DNA of 64,000 nt from positions 785,910 through 849,909 of the forward strand of contig NZ_JBDWXV010000011.1 of the NCBI RefSeq assembly GCF_039982735.1, written 5' to 3'. This document shows, piece by piece, positions 27,206 through 34,432 of this stretch. The translations under genes and the position numbers were made by a program. The notes under the pieces were generated by a model. The model was not told the origin of the DNA. It saw nothing but the letters and a program-made list of their open reading frames with translations, and did not search any database. This stretch comes from Saccharospirillum sp039982735. GTDB lineage: Bacteria; Pseudomonadota; Gammaproteobacteria; Pseudomonadales; Natronospirillaceae. Every line of letters starts with the position of its first letter. Within the stretch, counting starts at the first letter, position 1.

Positions 27206-28252
27206 TTGTTCACCTGGTACATCTGCCGAGAAATCATCAAGCCCTTTGCGCTGATCACCGCCATTCTGATGGCGTTGCTCATCGCCGGGGAAATGAGTGA
27301 AACGCTCGGCCGCGTTGTATCCGGCCAATATTCCGATTGGGCCATTGTCGCCATCATCGGCTTTCAATTGCCCATACTGCTGCCCGAACTGTTGCCCGCA
27401 GCGTATTTTCTTGCCGCTCTGACCACCCTGAACCGGCTTAGCGAAGATTCCGAACGCACCGTGTTGCATGCCATCGGCGTCTCCGATACCGGCATACTGA
27501 CCAAAGTACTGGCCTACACCGCCCTACCGGCCATGGTGATCATGCTGGCCTTTACGCATCTTATTACGCCCATGGCCGAACGGGGCCTTTCCGACTACCT
27601 GTTCAGCCAACAGAACCGCCCGCTGACCGACATTGTTTCCCCCGGTGAGTTTTTCTCCCTGAACCAGCGCGATGCCACCCTGTATGCCCGGTCTTCCAAC
27701 CCGGCGCAGGAATCCCTGCTCAATCTCTTTGTGGCCCAGGTTGATGGCGACCGCATCTCCGTTAACACCGCGCCCTCGGCGCGCATTCAGCTTGAAGACC
27801 AGCGCCAGTATTTAACCCTGTTTTCCGGCCGACAAATCGTGTTTAGCCTCGACCCGGACGAGACCGAACGCATCAATTACCAAAGCTATGCGCTGTACAT
27901 TCCCACCGATGAATCCGGCTCGCGCAGCAGCCCGCGAGAGGCCATCGGCTCCGATGCACTGTGGCAGAACGGCAGCCAGACCAACCGCAGTGAGGTCATA
28001 GAACGCACCCTCACCGCCGGAATGATACTGGTACTGGCCGTGTGGGCCGTCAGCCTCACCCGGGTAAAACCCCGCAAAGCCAAGGTGGGGGCTATCGCGC
28101 TTGGTATCATTTTATACATCCTTTTCACCTTCTCACTCGATACCGTGCAAACGGCCGTCGAAAAAGGGCAGCTTCCGCTCATCGCCAGCCCCTGGTGGTT
28201 GCTGATTGTGCTGGCAGCGCTAGGGCTTGTGGTGATACGGAGGCCTGGCTGA
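27206..28252 (+). CDS. lptF: LPS export ABC transporter permease LptF
   Basis: Inner-membrane permease of the LptB2FGC complex that pulls LPS out of the inner membrane. It has 348 residues with the YjgP/YjgQ layout: three N-terminal helices, a periplasmic beta-jellyroll (about 130-260, DIVSPGEFFSLNQRDATLYA), then three C-terminal helices. The start is TTG at 27206, which gives the expected FTWYICREIIKPF beginning. The stop overlaps the lptG ATG (TGATG). lptFG are essential in most Gram-negatives. Confidence 0.93.
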   Translation: MFTWYICREIIKPFALITAILMALLIAGEMSETLGRVVSGQYSDWAIVAIIGFQLPILLPELLPAAYFLAALTTLNRLSEDSERTVLHAIGVSDTGILTKVLAYTALPAMVIMLAFTHLITPMAERGLSDYLFSQQNRPLTDIVSPGEFFSLNQRDATLYARSSNPAQESLLNLFVAQVDGDRISVNTAPSARIQLEDQRQYLTLFSGRQIVFSLDPDETERINYQSYALYIPTDESGSRSSPREAIGSDALWQNGSQTNRSEVIERTLTAGMILVLAVWAVSLTRVKPRKAKVGAIALGIILYILFTFSLDTVQTAVEKGQLPLIASPWWLLIVLAALGLVVIRRPG

Positions 28253-29319
28253 TGGGCTTGTCTATACTCAACCGCTACATCCTGAAGCGCACCGCCGTGT
28301 TTATCACCATCGTGGTACTCGCCATTGGCGGGCTCTTGCTGGTGATGGGTGTAGCCGATGAAATCAGCCGGCGCGGCAGCGAAACCTACACCCCCTTCGA
28401 TGCCTTCTTGTACCGGCTCTACAGCCTGCCGCTCGAGGTCTACCAGTTTATTGGCCCCATGGTGTTGCTCGGCACCCTGCTCTCGGTAGCTGGCATGGCC
28501 AAAAACAGTGAACTGGTGGTGATTCAACTGGCCTCGCGCAGTGCCTATGGCCTGGTGGTGCGGCTGATTCTGCCCGGGCTGATGCTGTTACCCATTGTTT
28601 ACTTCATCGGCGAATGGGCTGCCCCGCAATTGCGCCTGCAAGCGGAAGTCACCCGGGCCATGAAACTCGACCGCAGCCTGCCCACCCTGAGCGGCCAGTG
28701 GTATCGCGACAATCAGTGGGTCATCAACGTCGATCTGGTCTCGCCCGACCGCGACATCACCGGTCTTACCATTTTCGAAATGGACGACCGCAATAACCTG
28801 GCCATGGTCACCTTCGCCCCCACAGCCAGCCCCATCGACCAGGGGTGGCAGCTGAACAACGTGAAACAGGTAAGCTTCCTGGACGACTCGGTGCAGCACA
28901 GCAACTTCGAGACGCTGAACTGGCAGCCAGCCAACTTCAATGCCGACTTGCTCAGCATTCTAAGCCAGCGCGAACGCGAACTGACCCTGCAGCAGCTGTG
29001 GGTTCAGGTGCGCTTTTCACTAGAACAAGCCCTGCCCGACCCGCGCCTGGAACTCACCTTCTGGAGCCGACTCTGGTTTCCGGTGCAGTACATTGCCATG
29101 CTGTTTCTGGCGCTGGTGTTTTCGTTTGGCAGCTTCAGGCAGAAAACGCTGGGCGACGCCGCATTCAAGGGCGTGGCACTGGCCATTGCCGTGCAACTGG
29201 TGACGGATACCACGGGCAGCTTATTGATGGTGGTAGGGATAACGCCCCTATTAGCTGCACTGGCGCCATCGTTATTGTTTTTGGGCGTGACCGTGTGGTT
29301 GGTGAAGGCACGTTTGTAA
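28252..29319 (+). CDS. lptG: LPS export ABC transporter permease LptG
   Basis: Partner permease to LptF, 355 residues. It starts MGLSILNRYILKR, as LptG proteins do, and has the same helix/jellyroll/helix layout (periplasmic part about 130-265). I chose the ATG at 28252, which overlaps the lptF stop by one base and has CGGAGG 11 bases upstream. A longer frame to 28042 runs inside lptF. Copy 2 of the intergenic repeat abuts its stop codon. Confidence 0.93.
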   Translation: MGLSILNRYILKRTAVFITIVVLAIGGLLLVMGVADEISRRGSETYTPFDAFLYRLYSLPLEVYQFIGPMVLLGTLLSVAGMAKNSELVVIQLASRSAYGLVVRLILPGLMLLPIVYFIGEWAAPQLRLQAEVTRAMKLDRSLPTLSGQWYRDNQWVINVDLVSPDRDITGLTIFEMDDRNNLAMVTFAPTASPIDQGWQLNNVKQVSFLDDSVQHSNFETLNWQPANFNADLLSILSQRERELTLQQLWVQVRFSLEQALPDPRLELTFWSRLWFPVQYIAMLFLALVFSFGSFRQKTLGDAAFKGVALAIAVQLVTDTTGSLLMVVGITPLLAALAPSLLFLGVTVWLVKARL

Positions 29320-29371
29320 CGGCTACGCCGCCCCCTCTCTCTAACTCTCTCCCCCACGGGTGGAGAGAGGA
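29318..29371 (-). repeat. Palindromic intergenic repeat, copy 2
   Basis: Read on the minus strand this begins TCCTCTCTCCACCCGTGGGG and ends GGCGGCGTAGCCGTT. It differs from copy 3 at only a few positions. The first bases overlap the lptG stop TAA. It sits between the convergent lptG and msbA genes. Confidence 0.85.
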
Positions 29372-29383
29372 CTGGTAAAGGCT

Positions 29384-29408
29384 CCCTCTCCCGTCCCACG
29401 GGAGAGGG
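29384..29408. terminator. Strong hairpin between convergent lptG and msbA
   Basis: CCCTCTCCCGT (29384-29394) and ACGGGAGAGGG (29398-29408) form a perfect 11-base stem with a three-base loop. There is no long T-run, but the position between two convergent genes fits a shared terminator. It is probably part of the same intergenic repeat family. Confidence 0.5.
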
Positions 29409-29429
29409 CTCCCTTCTGGTTTAACTAAC

Positions 29430-31196
29430 TCAAGCCTCAAACGTAGAATGCAAATTAAAGTAAGCCCCACGCTTAGCCAGCAACTCATCGTGCGTACCAC
29501 TCTCTATCACCCGCCCCTCTTCCAGCACATGAATCAAATCGGCATTCATCACGGTGCTTAACCGGTGCGCAATCACCAGGGTGGTCTTGCGCTTGGCGAG
29601 GTCTTCCAGGGTTTCCTGTATGAGCTTTTCCGTACGGGTATCGAGCGCCGAGGTGGCTTCGTCGAGCAGCAGTATCGGAGCGTCCCGCAAAAGCGCCCGG
29701 GCAATGGCCACGCGCTGGCGCTGCCCGCCAGAAAGATTCGTACCGCGCGGCCCGGCCAGTGTATCCAGCCCCGCTTCCAACTGGCGGGTGTATTCATCGA
29801 CCAGCGCCTCTTTGGCCGCCTTGTCGACGCTGTCCATATCGGCATCGAGCTTACCCAGCAGAATGTTCTGCTTGATGCTTTCATCGAACAACGCCGAATC
29901 CTGACTCACCACCGCAAACAACTGCCTCAGTTCAATCAGATCTAACTGGTTGATTGGCACATCGCCCAACCGAATGGTGCCCGATTGCGGATCCACCAGC
30001 CGGGTTAACAAGTTAAACAGAGTCGTTTTACCCGCGCCCGAGGCGCCCACCAGGGCCGTCATTTTCCCGGCCGGGGCAATTAAACTCAGGTCGTGCAGCA
30101 CTGACTTATCGGCATAGCCGAAGTTGAGGTGGTCCATCACGATGTCCAGCTGGCCCACATTCGCAGGCACCGGCACCGGGTTCGGCGGTGTAACGATGCT
30201 GGGTTTCAGATCGAGCACGCTGAAAATACGTTCAAGGCTGGCACTGGCCGCCTGAAAGGCACCGCTGATGTTGCTCAGCCGGCGCAGTGGGTCAAAAATC
30301 AACGCCATGGCGGTGAAGAAACTCATGAACTCGCCGATGGTTTTTTCGCCATCAATAATCTGATAACCACCGTAAATCACCACCGCGACAAACCCAAAAC
30401 CCGCCACCAGGTCGATCATCGCCGGCATAGCGGCCTTGCCGATTTCAGAGCGACGCTGGAACTTGAAAAAACGCTCGGTTTCTTTCTTGAACCGGCCGTC
30501 TTCATGGGCTTCCAGATTATTCTGTTTAATCGCATTAATACCGTGAAAAATTTCATCGAGGCGCATTGAGAGCAACGACGATACTTCCCGGGAACTGCGC
30601 GTGGTTTTCAGAATCAACCGGCGCAACAACGCAATGGGAAACGACAGCAATGGCAAACCAAACAATGCAAACAACGTCCAGCGCCAGTCGACCAGCATCG
30701 CAACAGTCAGCAGGGCGACCAGTGAAATTGAATCCCGCCCGAGGTTGATTAGCGCTGTACTCGCAAAGCTCTTCAGTGCCTGGGTGTCACCTCTTACCCG
30801 CTCAATCAATGCGCCGGGTGAATGAGTACCAAAAAAACCCGAATCCAGCCGTACCAGATGACTGAGCATGTCTTTTTGCAGACCCGTTACAACACGCAGA
30901 CCGACGGTTACCGTAATCACCCGTTGGCCAAAACCACCGAGCGCCCGCGCCGTAAAGACAATAAAAATCGCCAGGGCAATCCACACCACCTGGTCGGCAT
31001 TGCCTTGCACAAATACTTGGTCAAACATCGGTTGCACCAGATAGCTGAGCAAACCCAGCGCACTGCCTTCAATCACCACCAATACGGCCGCAACCAGCAA
31101 GACGCCAATGTGGCTGCGCAAATAACCACGCCACAAGCGTTTTACCAATTCCAGGCGGGGCGTATCCTGGTGTTTTTCCAAATCAAATTCATTCAC
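29430..31196 (-). CDS. msbA: MsbA-like lipid/LPS-type ABC exporter
   Basis: Half-size ABC exporter of 588 residues with six N-terminal helices and a C-terminal ATPase. Walker A is GASGAGKTT, the signature is LSGGQRQRVAIARAL, and Walker B is ILLLDEATSALD. It resembles lipid A flippase MsbA. Because the genes beside it are LPS kinases, phosphatases and glycan enzymes, it may be the housekeeping MsbA or a dedicated exporter for the decorated lipid. The start is GTG at 31196, in a GTGAATGA string that duplicates the end of the upstream phosphatase gene. Confidence 0.85.
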   Translation of the reverse strand: MNEFDLEKHQDTPRLELVKRLWRGYLRSHIGVLLVAAVLVVIEGSALGLLSYLVQPMFDQVFVQGNADQVVWIALAIFIVFTARALGGFGQRVITVTVGLRVVTGLQKDMLSHLVRLDSGFFGTHSPGALIERVRGDTQALKSFASTALINLGRDSISLVALLTVAMLVDWRWTLFALFGLPLLSFPIALLRRLILKTTRSSREVSSLLSMRLDEIFHGINAIKQNNLEAHEDGRFKKETERFFKFQRRSEIGKAAMPAMIDLVAGFGFVAVVIYGGYQIIDGEKTIGEFMSFFTAMALIFDPLRRLSNISGAFQAASASLERIFSVLDLKPSIVTPPNPVPVPANVGQLDIVMDHLNFGYADKSVLHDLSLIAPAGKMTALVGASGAGKTTLFNLLTRLVDPQSGTIRLGDVPINQLDLIELRQLFAVVSQDSALFDESIKQNILLGKLDADMDSVDKAAKEALVDEYTRQLEAGLDTLAGPRGTNLSGGQRQRVAIARALLRDAPILLLDEATSALDTRTEKLIQETLEDLAKRKTTLVIAHRLSTVMNADLIHVLEEGRVIESGTHDELLAKRGAYFNLHSTFEA

Positions 31197-31243
31197 GCCG
31201 AAGCACCTTGTTACTCACACCGTCATTCACGTCTTAGCACCTT
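31189..31243 (-). repeat. Tandem 21-base duplication at the msbA start
   Basis: On the minus strand AAGGTGCTAAGACGTGAATGA (31223-31243), the 3' end of the phosphatase gene, recurs as AAGGTGCT-TCGG-CGTGAATGA at 31189-31209. The second copy supplies the msbA ribosome region and GTG start. A third relative, AAGGTACTCCGGCGTGAATGA, is at the end of the second phosphatase gene (33579-33599). Confidence 0.85.
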
Positions 31244-31930
31244 ATCGACCAGCCAACTGGTGAAGCCCGCTGGCTTGAAATACCGTTCCAGTTGCACCGG
31301 GTCGTATACCTCGTTGACCCATTGCTCAAAAGCCATGGGCGTTCGCGCACAATAGCGCTCATAGTCGCAGAAGAACTCATACAACAGGCCGGTTTTTGCG
31401 CCTTTAAAATGTAAATAGCGCCAGGAAAGCTGGGCTTTAGCATCTTCAACCGTGCCCTGCCCGGTCACCAGCAGGTAAACCCCGGCGGCAAAGCCAGAGC
31501 GGTCCGCGCCCGATTTGCAGTGAAACAACACCGGCTTTTCGAAGCCCTGCATCAGCTCTATAAGCTCCTTCACGCGCGCGGGGCGCGGAGCCCCGCGCGA
31601 TGACATGCGAAACGAAATGAGCGTTACACCCGCTTTTTCTGCCGCTTCAATTTCGAACAACGAAGCCCCAATGTTCCCCAGCCCTCGCAAACTGACAATG
31701 GTACGAATACCCCGCTGTGCCAACCGGTGTACCTGGCCGGCACTGGGCTGGTTGCCGCGCCAGGCATCGGCTGTAAACGGCTCGGGCCGGTTCCAGAGAG
31801 GCCGCAACAGACCGTGGTCGATCACCATAGCATCCAACCAGGCCGCCAGCCGCACCAGCGGCCGATCAAAATGTGCTTCCCAGTAGCGCCGCCACTGCTT
31901 AAGCCGATTTTGTATGCGTGATTCAGCCAT
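31223..31930 (-). CDS. Cysteine phosphatase paralog A (DSP/PTP-like)
   Basis: Protein of 235 residues with the dual-specificity phosphatase signature HCKSGADRS: the nucleophile is Cys138 and the phosphate-binding Arg is Arg144. An upstream WRGNQPSAGQVHRLAQRGIRT segment is typical of PTP/DSP enzymes that act on small phosphorylated molecules. It is clearly paralogous to the protein at 33579-34289, including the shared C terminus SWLVDKVLRRE. The gene context (YrbL-like and Stealth proteins, LPS-type kinase fusion) suggests a glycan or lipid phosphate as substrate. The ATG at 31930 overlaps the upstream stop by eight bases. Confidence 0.85.
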   Translation of the reverse strand: MAESRIQNRLKQWRRYWEAHFDRPLVRLAAWLDAMVIDHGLLRPLWNRPEPFTADAWRGNQPSAGQVHRLAQRGIRTIVSLRGLGNIGASLFEIEAAEKAGVTLISFRMSSRGAPRPARVKELIELMQGFEKPVLFHCKSGADRSGFAAGVYLLVTGQGTVEDAKAQLSWRYLHFKGAKTGLLYEFFCDYERYCARTPMAFEQWVNEVYDPVQLERYFKPAGFTSWLVDKVLRRE

Positions 31931-32576
31931 TTCGGTCGCCCTGCAAACGCTGGCGCATCGTTGCCACAAAGGCGCGTTTGCGACGCCGGTTTACCCAACT
32001 GATCAAGCTCTGGGTGGGAATCCAGGTGCGCTCGCCGAGCCCGTCAATCAATACGAAGCGCTCATCGGGCTCACCGGCGTTTTTCAGTACGATGTTCTCC
32101 TGGTTCAAGTCACCAATCATCAGGCGGGTATCGAGCAAGGCTTGCAGCAACCGGTCTAACCGGGTGTATCGCTCAGGCGTCATCGCACCTTGCCGGCGCA
32201 GCCGCAACACCGAGGGCGCCAGGTTGCCTTCGGCATCCCGCGCTGCCGACACCAGCAGGCCGAGGCCGATATCGGTTTCTACCACGCCCAACACCGGCTC
32301 TATATACGGTTGAATCTCCGGGTAACAAGGCCCGTTTGGCCCCTGATAGCGGGATTCTACAAACTGCTTCAGTTCGCGCAGAATGCCTGTGGTGTACAGA
32401 AAATGATCTTTACGGCGCTCGAACCAGCCGTTCAGGCCGGTTGGTGGTGTAACCCCAAACCGGCGCATGTGAACCTTAATGAGCAGGCCTGGCGTATCCG
32501 GGTGTTCATACACCCAGCGGGTTTTGCTGTTCAGCAATGGCTCACGCCCGGCCAGTGCAATGGGGCCTAGCTTCAT
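31923..32576 (-). CDS. YrbL family kinase-like protein
   Basis: Protein of 217 residues with the YrbL (PhoP-network) family pattern: TRWVYEHPDTPGLLIKVH near the N terminus, a middle DLNQENIVLK that matches the catalytic loop of small-molecule or LPS kinases, and LIDGLGERTWIP near the C terminus. E. coli YrbL is PhoP-regulated with no proven activity. In this cluster it probably phosphorylates or binds a sugar or lipid. The start overlaps the Stealth gene stop by four bases. Confidence 0.82.
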   Translation of the reverse strand: MKLGPIALAGREPLLNSKTRWVYEHPDTPGLLIKVHMRRFGVTPPTGLNGWFERRKDHFLYTTGILRELKQFVESRYQGPNGPCYPEIQPYIEPVLGVVETDIGLGLLVSAARDAEGNLAPSVLRLRRQGAMTPERYTRLDRLLQALLDTRLMIGDLNQENIVLKNAGEPDERFVLIDGLGERTWIPTQSLISWVNRRRKRAFVATMRQRLQGDRNG

Positions 32577-33586
32577 GCAGATACTCCAGCCGGGCCGGTT
32601 CGGAAAATATCGTCGGGTTTACCCATTCGCTGATCCAGCCAATTAAAAAAATCTGTCCGCAAGGCGTCATCCATGGTTTCGAGGCTTTGGAAACACGCAT
32701 ACAGAATGGACGGATTCGACTCGATGTTCGACAACAATGTCGACAACCGGGGCTGTCGGTAATCACCGGGTTTAAAGCGTAGCGTTTTAAAACGATTGTT
32801 CACCGTAGCCAGGCTTTGCTTGAGCGCCAAATGGTTAACCAGTGCATCCGCTAAGAACTGCGATTCATCCCGCAACGGAAACTTAATGTTATGCGCCAGT
32901 TGCTGCGGGTGCTTCGCCATATAATCAGCCATAACTGACTTGAGCAAGGGGTGTGGCTTGTGCGGTGTTTTAAAATACCGAAACCGAAAACCTGCCAACC
33001 GGGCTGCATAAGCTTGCGCCAGGTGGTTACCGGGTCTTTTATCCGGCTTGTTGGAAGCCAGGCCCGTCAGCCCACGCAAAACCACACCCGGGCGTTGCGG
33101 CATCCACTGCCCGGCGAGAACGGCTTTGCCATCCTGAAAAAAACAGGTCGGCTTCACCGGCCTTACCAGCATAAAATCGTCGTTTAAATACACATACCGC
33201 TCTGCCAGGCCGGGGACATTCCAGTGCATCGACATAATGGAGCGATTATTAAAGGTAGGTAACGCCTGCTCATACCCTTTGAACAGCTGGGTATGGTCGA
33301 CCACCACGACTTTATCGGCCCAGCCAGACTGTTCCAGCAGGGGCATAAAATCGGGCGCCTGGGCATCGGCAAGAATATGTATTCGCCTCAGCCAGGGGGC
33401 AAACTTCAGCAAAGAGGCAATGCAATACGCAAACTCACCGGTTTCCCGGTACCGGTTGGCACTGGCGATTTTGGGCCGGTGCCCAATCGATTCCAGATAG
33501 GCGTTGAGTTTCGCGCGGTGGGCCGGGTCTTCCCCGTTTACCCAGGTGACGAGCGCATCGATAGGCTCCCGGGCTGCATCATTCAC
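32573..33586 (-). CDS. Stealth-type sugar phosphotransferase
   Basis: Predicted hexose-1-phosphate transferase of the Stealth family (capsule polymerases of the phosphodiester type), about 337 residues. CR1 is IDALVTWVNGEDPAHRAKL, CR2 is RYRETGEFAYCIASLLKFAPWL then RIHILADAQAPDF, and a CR3-like YVYLNDDFML follows. The start is chosen as GTG at 33586: it overlaps the upstream stop in the same GTGAATGA arrangement as msbA, and it places IDALVTW near the N terminus as in homologues. An ATG at 33640 in frame would overlap the upstream gene by 62 bases and has no clear ribosome site. Confidence 0.85.
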   Translation of the reverse strand: MNDAAREPIDALVTWVNGEDPAHRAKLNAYLESIGHRPKIASANRYRETGEFAYCIASLLKFAPWLRRIHILADAQAPDFMPLLEQSGWADKVVVVDHTQLFKGYEQALPTFNNRSIMSMHWNVPGLAERYVYLNDDFMLVRPVKPTCFFQDGKAVLAGQWMPQRPGVVLRGLTGLASNKPDKRPGNHLAQAYAARLAGFRFRYFKTPHKPHPLLKSVMADYMAKHPQQLAHNIKFPLRDESQFLADALVNHLALKQSLATVNNRFKTLRFKPGDYRQPRLSTLLSNIESNPSILYACFQSLETMDDALRTDFFNWLDQRMGKPDDIFRTGPAGVSA

Positions 33587-34289
33587 GCCGGAGTACCTTA
33601 TCGACCAGCCAGTTGCTTTTCCGGTCGCTGTTGAAGGCATGGATCATCGCGGTGCGGTCGTACTCGTAATGAAGCCAGGTGGTAAATTCGGCGTTGTGGT
33701 CTTTTTCGGCTTGCTCAAAGGTCTCTACAAACCGGTCCATCATCCCCGTGGCGGCGCTTTTAATATGCAGGAAGCGCAGAGACAGCTGCTTCTTTGCCTG
33801 CGCCGCCGGAACACCGGTGTGTATCAGATACAAGGCCGAAACCAGCCCGGCCCTGTCTGCGCCCGACTTGCAATGCAACAACAGCGGCTTGGGCACCTCG
33901 TTAAACAGCGCCTGCAATTGTTCGACTTGTTCAACCGTGGGCGGGCGCCGTGAACTGAGTTTCAGACTGACCAGGTTCAGACCGATTTGCCCGGCCGTGT
34001 ACTGCTCCAGATGAAAGGCGCCACTGCGGCCTTCGCCGCGCAGGTTAAGCACCGTTTTGAAGCCACGGCGGGCGAGTGATTTTAACCGCAGTGGGGTTGG
34101 CTGGTTAGAGCGCCAAACCCCGGGGGCAATTTCAACCGGCCGGTTCACCGGCGCACGCAGCAAGCCAAGGTCTAAAACCCACAGGTCAAACCAGGCAGCC
34201 AGGCGCGCTGAAGGCCGATGCATCCGACCCGGCCATAGCCTGCGCCAGCGCGACATCAGTGAGGGTTTACCTGTTTTCTGAACGGGCAT
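33579..34289 (-). CDS. Cysteine phosphatase paralog B (DSP/PTP-like)
   Basis: Protein of 236 residues with HCKSGADRA (Cys140, Arg146) and an upstream WRSNQPTPLRLKSLARRGFKT segment. It is the paralog of the protein at 31223-31930; the similarity is highest around the active site and at the C terminus. It is the first gene of the minus-strand run phosphatase B, Stealth, YrbL-like, phosphatase A, msbA. It is divergent from the kinase-hydrolase fusion, with which it shares a 143-base intergenic region. A phosphate on LPS core or a phosphoglycan is the likely substrate. Confidence 0.85.
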   Translation of the reverse strand: MPVQKTGKPSLMSRWRRLWPGRMHRPSARLAAWFDLWVLDLGLLRAPVNRPVEIAPGVWRSNQPTPLRLKSLARRGFKTVLNLRGEGRSGAFHLEQYTAGQIGLNLVSLKLSSRRPPTVEQVEQLQALFNEVPKPLLLHCKSGADRAGLVSALYLIHTGVPAAQAKKQLSLRFLHIKSAATGMMDRFVETFEQAEKDHNAEFTTWLHYEYDRTAMIHAFNSDRKSNWLVDKVLRRE

Positions 34290-34364
34290 TACAGGGTGGG
34301 TATCCGGTTAAATTCAAACGGGCGTATGGTACTCAAACCCGCCAGCCATTCCCACCTTTGATTT

Positions 34365-34393
34365 TTGCCTGAACCGGGCTTCTCGGTTATGCT
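34365..34393 (+). promoter_or_regulatory. Promoter of the kinase-hydrolase gene
   Basis: TTGCCT (34365-34370) and TATGCT (34388-34393) are 17 bases apart, 40 bases before the ATG at 34433. Transcription would begin near 34400, which makes the in-frame TTG at 34406 an unlikely start. Confidence 0.6.
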
Positions 34394-34432
34394 ACGCGGC
34401 CGCTTTTGACCCGCTTTGTGGCCCGAGAACGC

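Noticed and set aside
29430..31196. msbA as a drug or peptide exporter
   Set aside because: The motifs alone would permit it, but the LPS-gene surroundings and MsbA-like N-terminal region make lipid export more likely.
31197..31222. Gap between phosphatase A and msbA as a separate promoter region
   Set aside because: It is only the spacer between two copies of a 21-base duplication; no -10 or -35 boxes are visible.
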